From NCBI RefSeq assembly GCF_008329705.1, contig NZ_VTSX01000027.1, positions 1 through 62,211 of the forward strand: a DNA stretch of 62,211 nucleotides. Direction: 5' to 3'. The notes under the pieces were generated by a model. The model was not told the origin of the DNA. It saw nothing but the letters and a program-made list of their open reading frames with translations, and did no database searches. The translations under genes were made by a program, and so were the position numbers. Source of the DNA: Chryseobacterium sp. SN22. GTDB taxonomy: Bacteria > Bacteroidota > Bacteroidia > Flavobacteriales > Weeksellaceae. The stretch's first letter is position 1; each line of letters opens with the position of its first letter. Positions 52,000-61,738 of the stretch are shown here, piece after piece.

Positions 52000-53538
52000 A
52001 TGAAAAATAAAAAATTTATATATAAAAGTATTTCTGTTTTGATGCTGGCCGGTATCGGTCTTGGCGCAGTATCTTGTAATAACAGCAATTTAGAGGATGT
52101 AAAGAATACAGGAACCTTTGATACGGATAATTATTATCAAAATGAAGAACAGTCTTTTTCAGGGCTGGTGGCTACCTATGATATGCTGAGAAAATATTCC
52201 GGAGGTTTTGAAAATATGGTGACTTTTTTCAATGCAGCTTCAGATGACTTTTATTCCGGTGGAGGAAATTCATCGGATGGAGCAGGTATACAGGGCTTTT
52301 CAAACTATTCCCTGAACCCCGTTATCATGCCGGCAAGCTATTGGAAAGATTATTACCAGGGTATTGCTAAAGCTAATATCTTAATAGACAGGATTCCGAA
52401 TGCTAAAATGGATGATCAGAAAAAAAAGAGATTTATTGCTGAAGCAAAAGTTCTAAGATCATTATATTATTTTGAACTGGTAAGAATATTTAAAAATATT
52501 CCTCTTATAACCAAGCCTATCCTGGCAACAGACGACTATTACAATATTCCACAGGAAGATCCGGCAAAAGTATATAATCAGATAGAGGCCGATATTGTAT
52601 CGGCAATCGGTGATCTTCCTTTAAATATTTCTTCAGATAGTGAGAAAGGGAGAATTACGCAAGGGGCAGCCCGAGCTATATTAGGGAAAATTTATTTGTA
52701 TGATAAGAAGTACAACCTGGCTGCAGCCGAACTGCAACAGGTTAATGGAACTCCTGGAGGAACAAGCCAATACGGATATGCATTAGTTCCGAACTTTGCA
52801 AGTCTTTGGGTGGTTGATAATAAATTTACAACTGAATCTATTCTTGAAGTCAATCATACCACCAAAGGAAATGGAACCTGGACAAATTGGGGAAATGGAA
52901 AAGATGAAGGGAACTCTATTAATGTAATGTTGGGAATTATTTCCTACGGACGTAAAACGACAACACCTAATAATGATGCGCCGAGTATTTATTCCGGTTG
53001 GGGTTTTAATCCTGTGACAGAAGATCTTTTTAATTTCATGCAGGGTGACCCGCGTTTAAATGCAACTATTTTCAATGGGAAAATACTGAAAGAACAGGAT
53101 AAAATTACTTACTCACCAGGATTCAGAGATACCGGATATTTCTTAAATAAATTCTTACCGAGAACTTCTGATATCACTCCGGGAGCAGGCAATGTAGAAT
53201 TGAATTTCCGTCAGAACTATATGGTCATCAGGCTTGCGGATACTTATCTGATGGAAGCTGAAGCATTAAATGGCACCGGTTCGAGAGCACAGGCATTGCT
53301 TGATGCTGTTAGAGCAAGAGTTGGTTTGGCATCAGTTCCGGTTTCAATGCAGGCGATCAAAGATGAAAGGAGACGGGAATTGGCAGGAGAAGGACATCGA
53401 TGGTTTGATTTGGTAAGATGGGGAGATGCACCGGCAAAATTAGGAGCGAGAGGATTTACCGCGGGTAAAAATGAAATTCTTCCGATACCTTTTAATGAAT
53501 TAATCAATACTGCATTGAAACAAAACCCAGGCTATTAA
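52000..53538 (+). CDS. SusD/RagB glycan-binding lipoprotein
   Basis: A 512-residue surface lipoprotein (acceptor C26, G-A-V-S-C) of the SusD family, which caps the SusC barrel and binds the glycan. The TPR-like helical core (R-S-L-Y-Y-F-E-L-V-R-I-F) and the C-terminal R-R-E-L-A-G-E-G-H-R-W-F-D-L-V-R-W-G block are diagnostic. Co-transcribed with susC and the following gene. Confidence 0.93.
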   Translation: MKNKKFIYKSISVLMLAGIGLGAVSCNNSNLEDVKNTGTFDTDNYYQNEEQSFSGLVATYDMLRKYSGGFENMVTFFNAASDDFYSGGGNSSDGAGIQGFSNYSLNPVIMPASYWKDYYQGIAKANILIDRIPNAKMDDQKKKRFIAEAKVLRSLYYFELVRIFKNIPLITKPILATDDYYNIPQEDPAKVYNQIEADIVSAIGDLPLNISSDSEKGRITQGAARAILGKIYLYDKKYNLAAAELQQVNGTPGGTSQYGYALVPNFASLWVVDNKFTTESILEVNHTTKGNGTWTNWGNGKDEGNSINVMLGIISYGRKTTTPNNDAPSIYSGWGFNPVTEDLFNFMQGDPRLNATIFNGKILKEQDKITYSPGFRDTGYFLNKFLPRTSDITPGAGNVELNFRQNYMVIRLADTYLMEAEALNGTGSRAQALLDAVRARVGLASVPVSMQAIKDERRRELAGEGHRWFDLVRWGDAPAKLGARGFTAGKNEILPIPFNELINTALKQNPGY

Positions 53539-53556
53539 TCCAAAAAAAAATTAAAA

Positions 53557-54417
53557 ATGATAACAAAATATATCAGCAAAAGTATACTATTGGCTCCTGC
53601 AATGCTTTTCTTTGCAAGCTGTACTCCGGATACCATCGATGGTGATGGAAACGGTATTGTGCAGGGACCTTTGGATGCATCTTTCAAGATTACCAAAACT
53701 TCAGAAAACCATTATTCCATAAAAAGAAATTTCAACAACTATCTGATGTCAAAATGGAATGTTGATGACGACGGCTTTAATACCGGCAAAGAAGAAGAGA
53801 AAATCTTTCTGCCGGATGCAGGCACCTATGTGATCCAGCATCAGGCTATAGGCGTTGGAGGAGCTTTGGGAGGAACGGCCAGCGAAACAGTGGTTGTTCC
53901 GACTTCAGATCCGATTGCCGGTAATATGATCCAGGGAGGAAGATTTGATACGCCGGCTGAAGCTGCAAAATGGTCGATCCATAAAATAAGTGCTTCAGGA
54001 GCGCAGTGGGTAATAGGAAATGGTACCGGCGTAGCAACAATTGTAGCAAGCGGAAGCAATCAGCAGGGAATTTATCAGGCTGTAAATGTAGTGGCCGGAC
54101 GTAAATATTCCATTGATCTGGTAGCAGCATCAGAAACCCCATTGGTAAATACCTGGTTTGAAGTATATGTACTAAGCACAGCTCCGGTAGACGGACAGGA
54201 TATCAGCGGTACGGTTTACAGAAACATCAATACCTGGGATGGTTGCGGAACCAGTAAGTTTAAAGGAAAAGTTTCCTCTGTAGGGTGTAATGGTTCTAAA
54301 AATAGCGGAGTCTATACAGCAACGACTACTGGAACAGTTTATTTGGAAATTAAATGTGGGGGAGGAACTGTTAACAGCTTAAAAGTTGATAAAGTTGAAT
54401 TCCGTAGAATGCAATAA
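53557..54417 (+). CDS. putative surface glycan-binding lipoprotein
   Basis: A 286-residue lipoprotein (acceptor C22, F-A-S-C) followed by an acidic D-G-D-G stretch. A PKD-like beta segment (about 40-110) precedes a jelly-roll-like C-terminal half (about 125-286) that resembles a carbohydrate-binding module. No catalytic motif is seen. The position between susD and the GH30 gene matches where SGBPs usually lie in such loci. Its ligand is unknown. Confidence 0.75.
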   Translation: MITKYISKSILLAPAMLFFASCTPDTIDGDGNGIVQGPLDASFKITKTSENHYSIKRNFNNYLMSKWNVDDDGFNTGKEEEKIFLPDAGTYVIQHQAIGVGGALGGTASETVVVPTSDPIAGNMIQGGRFDTPAEAAKWSIHKISASGAQWVIGNGTGVATIVASGSNQQGIYQAVNVVAGRKYSIDLVAASETPLVNTWFEVYVLSTAPVDGQDISGTVYRNINTWDGCGTSKFKGKVSSVGCNGSKNSGVYTATTTGTVYLEIKCGGGTVNSLKVDKVEFRRMQ

Positions 54418-54423
54418 TTTGAT

Positions 54424-55893
54424 ATGAAATCACAACATTCATATAGTTTCGTACTTAGAAGTGCTGCACTCTGCGGTGTAGCGCTTCTTTCTTTTTTAAG
54501 CTGCAGCAGTACGTCTTCGGATCTGGCCGGTAACGGCGACAATCCGGGGAACGGCACCGGTGGAACTACCACCGGAGATCCCGTACAGGTGTGGCTGACG
54601 AAAGGAGACCAGTCGGTGAAACTACAGCAACAGGGCACAGCCTACTTTTCAGGAGCCGCAGGCACGGGAACAACCGTTGAGATCGATCCGGCACAGGTTT
54701 TCCAGACCATCGACGGTTTCGGATATACCCTTACCGGAGGAAGCGTTCAGGTGATCAACCAGCTGAGTGCAGCTAAAAAACAGGAATTGCTGAATGATTT
54801 ATTCAGCAGCTCGGGAATCGGTATCAGTTACCTGAGGATCAGCATCGGTGCTTCGGATCTGAACAGTGAAGTCTTTTCCTATGACGATATGCCGGCAGGG
54901 CAAACCGATCCTACGCTGGCACAGTTTAGTCTTACCAAAGATCAGGCGGTGATCCAGATGCTAAAAGATATTCTGGTCATCAATCCGAATATTAAAATAT
55001 TGGCCACTCCATGGTCACCGCCGGTCTGGATGAAGGACAACGGCAATACGATGGGTGGAAGCTTAAAGCCTGAATACTATGGCGTTTATGCCCAATATTT
55101 TGTAAAATACATCCAGGCAATGCAGGCGCAGGGTATTAAGATCGATGCCATCACGCCGCAAAATGAGCCTTTGCACCCGGGAAACAACCCGAGCATGTAT
55201 ATGACGGCCGGCCATCAGACGACTTTTATCAAAGGCAATTTAGGGCCTGCCTTTCAGGCAGCCAATATCACTACGAAGATTATCGCTTACGATCACAACT
55301 GCGACGATCCGGCTTATCCGTTGGCAGTCCTGAACGATCCGGCAGCCAACCCTTATGTAGACGGATCTGCTTTCCATCTGTATGCAGGAGATATCTCGGC
55401 CTTGGGAACGGTGCATAATTTATTTCCGAATAAAAATGTTTATTTTACAGAGCAATGGACCAGTTCCACCGGAAATTTCTCAGGAGATTTGGATTGGCAC
55501 GTAAAAAACATTATTATTGGGTCCATGAGAAACTGGAGCAGAACCGCATTGGAATGGAATGTTGCTAATGATGCATCGTTCGGCCCTCACACACCGGGTG
55601 GCTGTACACAATGTAAAGGAGCGATTACCGTAAATGGAGGCAGCAGCTATGATAAAAATGTAGCCTATTACATCATTGCCCACGCTTCGAAATTTGTTCC
55701 GGTAAATTCCCAGAGGATTGCTTCCACCCAAGGCGATAACCTCTCAACGGTGGCTTTCAAAACGCCGGTAGGAAAAACAGTTCTGATTGTTCAGAACAGC
55801 AATTCTTCAGATAAAGCATTTAATATTAAATACAATCAGAAAGCAGCCTCTGTAACGATTCCGGGCATTTCAACAGCAACCTATATCTTTTAA
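54424..55893 (+). CDS. GH30 lipoprotein glycosidase
   Basis: A 489-residue surface lipoprotein (acceptor C27, F-L-S-C) with a Gly/Thr/Asn-rich linker and a GH30 (beta/alpha)8 barrel. The general acid/base is E248 (P-Q-N-E-P) and the nucleophile E343 (F-T-E-Q-W). The beta-sandwich C-terminus is present. In related Bacteroidetes loci this family includes endo-beta-1,6-glucanases. It lies 6 bp after the SGBP-like gene. Confidence 0.88.
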   Translation: MKSQHSYSFVLRSAALCGVALLSFLSCSSTSSDLAGNGDNPGNGTGGTTTGDPVQVWLTKGDQSVKLQQQGTAYFSGAAGTGTTVEIDPAQVFQTIDGFGYTLTGGSVQVINQLSAAKKQELLNDLFSSSGIGISYLRISIGASDLNSEVFSYDDMPAGQTDPTLAQFSLTKDQAVIQMLKDILVINPNIKILATPWSPPVWMKDNGNTMGGSLKPEYYGVYAQYFVKYIQAMQAQGIKIDAITPQNEPLHPGNNPSMYMTAGHQTTFIKGNLGPAFQAANITTKIIAYDHNCDDPAYPLAVLNDPAANPYVDGSAFHLYAGDISALGTVHNLFPNKNVYFTEQWTSSTGNFSGDLDWHVKNIIIGSMRNWSRTALEWNVANDASFGPHTPGGCTQCKGAITVNGGSSYDKNVAYYIIAHASKFVPVNSQRIASTQGDNLSTVAFKTPVGKTVLIVQNSNSSDKAFNIKYNQKAASVTIPGISTATYIF

Positions 55894-55901
55894 TATTCGT
55901 C

Positions 55902-58124
55902 ATGAAAAGAGTTTATTTCATATTGGCATTTACTGCATTCGGTTTCCCGGCATTCGGACAAAAGACCATCGATCAGAAAGTGGCTGATATATTGTCGAAA
56001 ATGACGCTGGAGGAGAAAGTCGGTCAGCTTGTTCAGTACAGTGGTTTTGAATACGCCACCGGTCCTCAGAACTCCAATTCTGCAAATGTTTTAAATGAAA
56101 TAAAGCAGGGCAAGGTAGGTTCCATGCTCAATGTTTCGGGTGCCGTGGAAACGCGGAAATTTCAGGAACTGGCTTTAAGGTCTAGGTTGAAAATTCCGTT
56201 GCTGTTTGGGCAGGATGTCATCCATGGCTACAGAACTACCTTTCCGGTAAATTTGGGACAGGCGGCAAGCTGGGATTTAAAATTAATTGAAAAATCAGAA
56301 AGAATCGCAGCCACGGAAGCTTCAGCTTACGGCATTCACTGGACTTTTGCCCCGATGGTTGACATCGCCAGGGACCCGAGATGGGGAAGGGTAATGGAAG
56401 GTTCCGGCGAGGATACCTACCTGGGAACGCAGATTGGTCTGGCAAGGATCAAAGGATTTCAGGGGAAAGGCCTTGGAAACCTTGACGCCATCATGGCCTG
56501 CGCCAAGCATTTTGCAGCGTACGGAGCGGCAGTCGGCGGCAGGGATTACAATTCCGTGGACATGAGCCTCAGGCAGCTGAACGAAACTTATCTTCCCCCG
56601 TTCAAAGCAGCTGCCGAAGCAGGCGTTGCTACTTTTATGAATTCTTTTAATGACATCAACGGGATTCCGGCAACAGCCAACCGCTATATTTTAAGGGATC
56701 TGTTAAAAGGAAAATGGAATTATCAGGGTTTTGTGGTTTCGGACTGGGGAAGCATCGGGGAAATGGTTCCCCATGGCTATGCAAAAGACAATAAAGAAGC
56801 CGCAGAAAAAGCCATCATTGCCGGAAGCGATATGGATATGGAAAGCCGTGCTTACATGGCTGAGCTTCCCAAACTGGTTCAGGAAGGAAAAGTAGATCCG
56901 AAGCTGATTGATGATGCTGCCAAACGGATTTTAATTAAAAAATTCGAAATGGGATTGTTTGATGATCCTTACCGGTTCAGCAATGAGAAAAGGCAGCAGA
57001 TACAGACCGACAATCAGGAGAACAGAAAATTCGGCAGGGAATTCGGTTCGAAAAGTATTGTCCTGCTTAAAAACCAGAAAAACATTCTACCCCTTTCAAA
57101 ATCAACAAAAACTGTTGCTCTGATCGGACCTTTTGGAAAGGAAACCTCTGTCAACCATGGTTTTTGGTCAGTCGCTTTTAAAGATGACAATCAGAGAATT
57201 ATAACGCAGTTTGATGGAATTAGAAATCAACTGGATAAAAATTCTACCCTGCTGTATGCAAAAGGCTGTAATGTAGACGATCAGGACAGATCCATGTTCG
57301 ACGAAGCTGTGGAAACCGCAAAAAAAGCGGATGTAGTGATCATGACGCTTGGTGAAGGCCATGCGATGAGCGGTGAAGCCAAAAGCCGGAGCAATATTCA
57401 TTTTTCAGGTGTTCAGGAAGAGCTTTTAAAGGAAATTGCCAAAACCGGGAAACCGGTTGTCCTGATGATCAATGCCGGAAGGCCATTGACTTTTGACTGG
57501 GCAGCAGACCATATTCCAACCATTCTTTACACCTGGTGGCTGGGAACGGAGGCCGGGAACTCCATCGCCGACGTTATTTTCGGAACCGTAAATCCGGGAG
57601 GGAAACTTCCGATGACTTTCCCAAGAACGGAAGGACAGATCCCGGTACACTATAACCATTACAATACGGGAAGGCCGGCGAAAAACAATACCGACAGGAA
57701 TTATGTTTCAGCCTATATCGATCTGGATAACGATCCTAAGTTCCCGTTCGGCTACGGTCTGAGCTATACTCAGTTTAAATATGCTGATATGAATCTAAGT
57801 TCAACGAACCTTAAAGGAAACCAGACTTTAAAAATCAGCGTGAATGTTTCCAATACCGGAAATTATGATGGGGAAGAGGTCGTACAGCTTTATATCAGGG
57901 ATCTTTTCGGAAAAGTAGTAAGGCCGGTCAAAGAGCTGAAAGGCTTTGAAAAAGTTTTCATTAAAAAAGGGGACACTAAGACCATTACCTTTACATTAAC
58001 TCCCGAAGACCTGAAATTCTATGACGACCAGCTGAACTATGACTGGGAGGCAGGGGAATTCGACATCATGGTCGGAACCGGTTCTCAGGACGTTCAGACG
58101 AAAAGAATCAATTGGTTAAAATAA
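55902..58124 (+). CDS. GH3 beta-glucosidase (BglX-like)
   Basis: A 740-residue exported enzyme (signal peptide ending A-F-G-Q, 20). The nucleophile is D281 in V-V-S-D-W-G. An (alpha/beta) domain, the alpha-beta-alpha sandwich (about 370-560) and a C-terminal fibronectin-like domain (about 640-740) are present in order. It probably trims imported beta-glucan oligosaccharides to glucose in the periplasm. It follows the GH30 gene after 8 bp. Confidence 0.92.
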   Translation: MKRVYFILAFTAFGFPAFGQKTIDQKVADILSKMTLEEKVGQLVQYSGFEYATGPQNSNSANVLNEIKQGKVGSMLNVSGAVETRKFQELALRSRLKIPLLFGQDVIHGYRTTFPVNLGQAASWDLKLIEKSERIAATEASAYGIHWTFAPMVDIARDPRWGRVMEGSGEDTYLGTQIGLARIKGFQGKGLGNLDAIMACAKHFAAYGAAVGGRDYNSVDMSLRQLNETYLPPFKAAAEAGVATFMNSFNDINGIPATANRYILRDLLKGKWNYQGFVVSDWGSIGEMVPHGYAKDNKEAAEKAIIAGSDMDMESRAYMAELPKLVQEGKVDPKLIDDAAKRILIKKFEMGLFDDPYRFSNEKRQQIQTDNQENRKFGREFGSKSIVLLKNQKNILPLSKSTKTVALIGPFGKETSVNHGFWSVAFKDDNQRIITQFDGIRNQLDKNSTLLYAKGCNVDDQDRSMFDEAVETAKKADVVIMTLGEGHAMSGEAKSRSNIHFSGVQEELLKEIAKTGKPVVLMINAGRPLTFDWAADHIPTILYTWWLGTEAGNSIADVIFGTVNPGGKLPMTFPRTEGQIPVHYNHYNTGRPAKNNTDRNYVSAYIDLDNDPKFPFGYGLSYTQFKYADMNLSSTNLKGNQTLKISVNVSNTGNYDGEEVVQLYIRDLFGKVVRPVKELKGFEKVFIKKGDTKTITFTLTPEDLKFYDDQLNYDWEAGEFDIMVGTGSQDVQTKRINWLK

Positions 58125-58143
58125 ATACAGAATTTACTTACTG

Positions 58144-58167
58144 AAAGCGGGATAAAACCCGCTTTTG
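58144..58167 (+). terminator. possible attenuating hairpin between GH3 and GH16
   Basis: AAAGCGGG/CCCGCTTT stem with a 6-base loop and a short TTTT tail, in the 87-bp gap between GH3 and GH16. It may partly end transcription or only stabilise the upstream RNA. Confidence 0.5.
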
Positions 58168-58211
58168 GCGGCAGAAGACTTAATTTTGAATTTCAAATCC
58201 TGAATGTATTT

Positions 58212-59015
58212 ATGAAACTCCAACCTGTTATTCATTTAGTTATTGGCGGAATATTCCTGTTCTCCATTGCGGGCTGCGCCTCAACCAGACCGGATAAAAA
58301 TAGAAAACTGATCTGGAGCGATGAATTTAAGGATAAAGGATTACCCGATGCATCCAAATGGAATTATGATACCGGCGGCAGCGGATTCGGAAATGAAGAA
58401 GCACAGTTTTACACCAAAGACCATTTGGAGAACGCCCGGGTGGAAAACGGAAAACTGATTATCGAAGCCCGGAAAGAAAATCGGGAAGATAAGAAATATA
58501 CTTCTGCAAGATTGCTGACCAAGGGAAAATTTTCTTTCCAGTACGGAACGGTGGAAGTACGCGCAAAACTTCCGAAAGGGCGCGGAACGTGGCCTGCGAT
58601 TTGGATGATGAGCGAGGATATGAAAAAGTGGCCGGATGACGGTGAGCTGGATATTATGGAGCACGTAGGCTATCATCAGGGATACATCCATGCTTCGGTG
58701 CATACCAAAAAGTACAACCATATCATGCAGACCCAGAAAACCGATACCCTGTTCGTAAAAGATGCAAGCGAAAAGTTTCATGTTTACAAAGCGGACTGGT
58801 CGCCGGAAAAAATTGAGGTCTATGTAGATGATAAAAAGTTTTTTACCTACGAAAATAGAGAGAAGACCCCCGGAGCCTGGCCTTTCGATAAGCCTTATTT
58901 CATCATCTTAAATCTTGCCATCGGCGGATTCTGGGGTGGGAAAGAAGGAATTGATGACACGATTTTTCCTCAGAGATTTGAAATCGATTACGTAAGGGTC
59001 TATCAGAATAAATAA
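58212..59015 (+). CDS. GH16 endo-beta-glucanase lipoprotein
   Basis: A 267-residue lipoprotein (acceptor C22, S-I-A-G-C) with a single GH16 jelly-roll. The active-site motif is E-L-D-I-M-E (E145, D147, E150), and W-P-A-I-W-M is present. The sequence resembles laminarinases (beta-1,3-glucanases), which with GH30 fits branched beta-glucan. Predicted to cut on the cell surface. Confidence 0.9.
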   Translation: MKLQPVIHLVIGGIFLFSIAGCASTRPDKNRKLIWSDEFKDKGLPDASKWNYDTGGSGFGNEEAQFYTKDHLENARVENGKLIIEARKENREDKKYTSARLLTKGKFSFQYGTVEVRAKLPKGRGTWPAIWMMSEDMKKWPDDGELDIMEHVGYHQGYIHASVHTKKYNHIMQTQKTDTLFVKDASEKFHVYKADWSPEKIEVYVDDKKFFTYENREKTPGAWPFDKPYFIILNLAIGGFWGGKEGIDDTIFPQRFEIDYVRVYQNK

Positions 59016-59076
59016 ATACTACAAAAATAATCTTCTTTGTCAGGAAGATGGAATTATAAAAATAAGAAATGATATA

Positions 59077-60516
59077 ATGAAGAGATTAGTCGTAAGCTGC
59101 CTGGTTATTGGGATAACCGTCAATGTTCATGCGCAGGATTACTGGAAAAAGAACGCCGGAAAAACTGCAAAACTTATTCTTACCAATGCCAAAGCCAATG
59201 AGAAAATGGCAGATAAAGGAATGGTAACATTTGAAAAGATGGACCAGCCGAAAGAAACGGATGCCTGCATCTTTGTGGACCCGGATTTTAAATATCAGAA
59301 ACTGATAGGCATCGGCGGGGCGATTACCGATGCTTCTGCAGAAACTTTTTACAAGCTTCCCAAAAATAAGCAGAAAGAAATTATTGAAGCCTATTACGGC
59401 AAAAATGGCCTGGGATATACTGTGGTCCGTACCAATATGAATTCCTGTGACTTCTCCAGCGATTCTTATACTTATGTTGATGAAAACGATACATCGTTAA
59501 GATCCTTTAATGTCGCCCATGATGAGCAGTATAAAATTCCGATGATCAAAGAAGCGCAGAAATCAATCGGAAAAGATTTTACCTTTTATTTTTCACCATG
59601 GAGCCCGCCGGCCTGGATGAAATCCAACAAAAGCATGCTGAAGGGCGGAAGGCTGGAAAATGCTTTTTATCAGACCTGGGCAGATTATTACATTCGGTTT
59701 ATCAAAGAATACGAAAAAAGAGGCATCAAGGTCTGGGGACTAACCGTTCAGAATGAGCCCATGGCTACCCAAACCTGGGAATCCTGTATTTACACCGCTC
59801 AGGAAGAAGGGGAGTTCCTGAAGAATAATTTGGGACCTACGCTTTGGAAAAACGGTTTCAAGGATAAAAAAGTAATGATCTGGGATCATAACCGTGACCT
59901 TATATACCAAAGAGCAACTACTACCCTAAGTGATCCCGAAACTTCAAAATATGCTGCCGGAATCGGCTACCACTGGTACGAAACCTGGAACAACAAAACC
60001 CAGCTTTTTGATAACCTGGCAGAAACCCAAAGGGCTTTCCCGGATAAGTTTCTGGCTTTTACCGAAGGCTGTAAGGAACAGTTCGACCTGTCTAAGATTT
60101 ACGATGTCAAACTGGGTGAGTTGTACGGAAGAAATATGCTGAACGACTTTAATAAAGGGACGGCTTTATGGACGGACTGGAACGTTCTTCTTGACGAAAC
60201 CGGCGGACCGAACCACGTTGGAAATTTCTGCTTTGCCCCGATCATTGCCGATACGAAAACCGGAGAAGTTCATTATACCTACGAATACTATTATGTCGGC
60301 CATGTTTCCAAATATATTAAGCCCAATGCGGTAAGAATCGGAAGCTCATCAAATAGGATTGCCCTGACCTCTACTACGTTCATGAATCAGAACGGACAGT
60401 TGGTCACCGTGATTATGAACGATTCGGATAACGATATTGATGCCAATCTGTGGATCGAAGGAATGGCAGCTAAATTAAATGCGCCGGCCCACTCCATACA
60501 GACGGTGATTTTATAA
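59077..60516 (+). CDS. GH30 glycosidase, non-lipoprotein
   Basis: A 479-residue exported enzyme with a signal peptide ending V-H-A-Q (20) and no lipobox, so it should be soluble in the periplasm or secreted. The acid/base is E227 (V-Q-N-E-P) and the nucleophile E330 (F-T-E-G-C). It differs greatly from the lipoprotein GH30 at 54424, so division of labour is likely. It ends the glucan operon. Confidence 0.9.
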   Translation: MKRLVVSCLVIGITVNVHAQDYWKKNAGKTAKLILTNAKANEKMADKGMVTFEKMDQPKETDACIFVDPDFKYQKLIGIGGAITDASAETFYKLPKNKQKEIIEAYYGKNGLGYTVVRTNMNSCDFSSDSYTYVDENDTSLRSFNVAHDEQYKIPMIKEAQKSIGKDFTFYFSPWSPPAWMKSNKSMLKGGRLENAFYQTWADYYIRFIKEYEKRGIKVWGLTVQNEPMATQTWESCIYTAQEEGEFLKNNLGPTLWKNGFKDKKVMIWDHNRDLIYQRATTTLSDPETSKYAAGIGYHWYETWNNKTQLFDNLAETQRAFPDKFLAFTEGCKEQFDLSKIYDVKLGELYGRNMLNDFNKGTALWTDWNVLLDETGGPNHVGNFCFAPIIADTKTGEVHYTYEYYYVGHVSKYIKPNAVRIGSSSNRIALTSTTFMNQNGQLVTVIMNDSDNDIDANLWIEGMAAKLNAPAHSIQTVIL

Positions 60517-60549
60517 AGAACACTTCATGTTAACATTTATTTTTTAACG

Positions 60550-60582
60550 ATCGGCGGAAACCTGGTTTCTGCCGATTTTTTT
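60550..60582 (+). terminator. terminator of the glucan operon
   Basis: An 11-bp stem (ATCGGCGGAAA/TTTCTGCCGAT, one G-T pair) followed by seven T. Confidence 0.85.
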
Positions 60583-60752
60583 ATACAACAGATTGGGAAG
60601 CCGTAGGCTGGAAATTATTCTCGTTTGTATTGATAAATTGCTGTTAATAAATCAATATCCTGTTGCGGAGAGGCATGCTGTTTACGGAAAGATAAAGCAA
60701 AAAGCTTCGGTGATAAAATTTATTAAATGGCTATTTGGATCTGCACTACAAT
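60583..60752. other. intergenic region after the glucan operon
   Basis: AT-rich with a GGAAGCCGTAGGCTGGAA string near 60595 that faintly recalls the GA-rich repeat. The short plus-strand ORF at 60593-60790 shows no family features and runs through the fabI terminator. Confidence 0.4.
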
Positions 60753-60783
60753 GCAAAAGCCGGAACAGATTGTCCCGGCTTTA
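60753..60783 (-). terminator. fabI terminator
   Basis: On the minus strand AAAGCCGGGAC pairs with GTTCCGGCTTT (one G-T pair), with a TTTG tail 25 bases beyond the fabI stop. Confidence 0.75.
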
Positions 60784-60807
60784 TTTATAAGTGAAAAATG
60801 TACTGAA

Positions 60808-61617
60808 TTATTCAGCATCATATTTACTGATCACTTTCTGGGTAACCCCTGAACTGCTGAAACCTCCGTCGTGGAAAAGATTCTGCATGGTTACTTTTTT
60901 CGTAAGGTCAGAGAATAGGGTCACACAGTAATCCGCGCACTCAAGAGCTGTAGCATTCCCAAGCGGAGACATGTCTTCTGCATAACCAAGGAAATTTCCG
61001 AAACCTTTAACACCACTTCCTGCCGTGGTAGGGGTAGGAGACTGGGAAACCGTATTTACACGTACTTTTCTTTCCCCCCAATAGCCACCGAAAGTTCTGG
61101 CAATGCTTTCCAGATAGGCTTTGTTATCAGACATATCGTTATAATCAGGGAACGTTCTTTGCGCAGCAATATATGATAAAGCCAGGATGCTTCCCCATTC
61201 ATTCATACAGTCTTTTTCGTACGCCACCCGCATTACCTTATGGAAAGATACAGCGGAGATGTCCCAGCCTTTTTCTAACCAGTCGTAGTTCATTTCGGTA
61301 TAATGTTTTCCCTTTCTCACGTTTACGGACATTCCGATGGAGTGCAGGATAAAATCGATTTTTCCAAATTTTGCAACAGCGGCATCAAAAAGCTTTTCAA
61401 GATCTTCAATAGAAGTGGCATCCGCCCCGATTACTTCAGAACCTGTTTTTTCTGCTAATCCGTTAAGTTCTCCCATTCTAAGAGCAATAGGAGCGTTAGA
61501 CAAGATAAATTCAGCACCTTCTTCATGACATCTCTCTGCAACTTTCCATGCGATCGATTGTTCATTAAGGGCTCCAAAAATAATTCCCTTTTTGCCTTTA
61601 AGTAAACCGTATGACAT
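60808..61617 (-). CDS. fabI: enoyl-ACP reductase FabI
   Basis: A 269-residue NADH-dependent enoyl-acyl carrier protein reductase completing each fatty-acid elongation round. The cofactor motif is G-A-L-N-E-Q-S-I-A (15-23). The catalytic pair is Y159 and K166 with the FabI-type Y-x6-K spacing. L-H-S-I-G and S-Q-S-P-T-P-T-T-A-G-S-G are conserved. This is the target class of triclosan. Monocistronic. Confidence 0.94.
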   Translation of the reverse strand: MSYGLLKGKKGIIFGALNEQSIAWKVAERCHEEGAEFILSNAPIALRMGELNGLAEKTGSEVIGADATSIEDLEKLFDAAVAKFGKIDFILHSIGMSVNVRKGKHYTEMNYDWLEKGWDISAVSFHKVMRVAYEKDCMNEWGSILALSYIAAQRTFPDYNDMSDNKAYLESIARTFGGYWGERKVRVNTVSQSPTPTTAGSGVKGFGNFLGYAEDMSPLGNATALECADYCVTLFSDLTKKVTMQNLFHDGGFSSSGVTQKVISKYDAE

Positions 61618-61641
61618 AATTTTTTAATGTTTATTTTGTTA

Positions 61642-61649
61642 CAAATGTA
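61642..61649 (-). promoter_or_regulatory. -7 promoter element of fabI
   Basis: On the minus strand TACATTTG exactly matches TAnnTTTG, 24 bases before the fabI ATG. Confidence 0.55.
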
Positions 61650-61673
61650 GCAATAATTTGTGTTTAGAGCATA

Positions 61674-61712
61674 ATAAAAAACGGAGCCCTCTATAAAAAG
61701 ACTCCGTTTTTC
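61674..61712 (-). terminator. terminator of the LEA-like gene
   Basis: On the minus strand AAAAACGGAG and CTCCGTTTTT close a large-loop hairpin with a T run after it, between the LEA-like gene and fabI. Confidence 0.8.
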
Positions 61713-61738
61713 TTGAAAATATTTATATGACTGAAATT

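Noticed and set aside
60593..60790. 65-codon ORF after the glucan operon
   Set aside because: It runs through the fabI terminator and lacks any family features.
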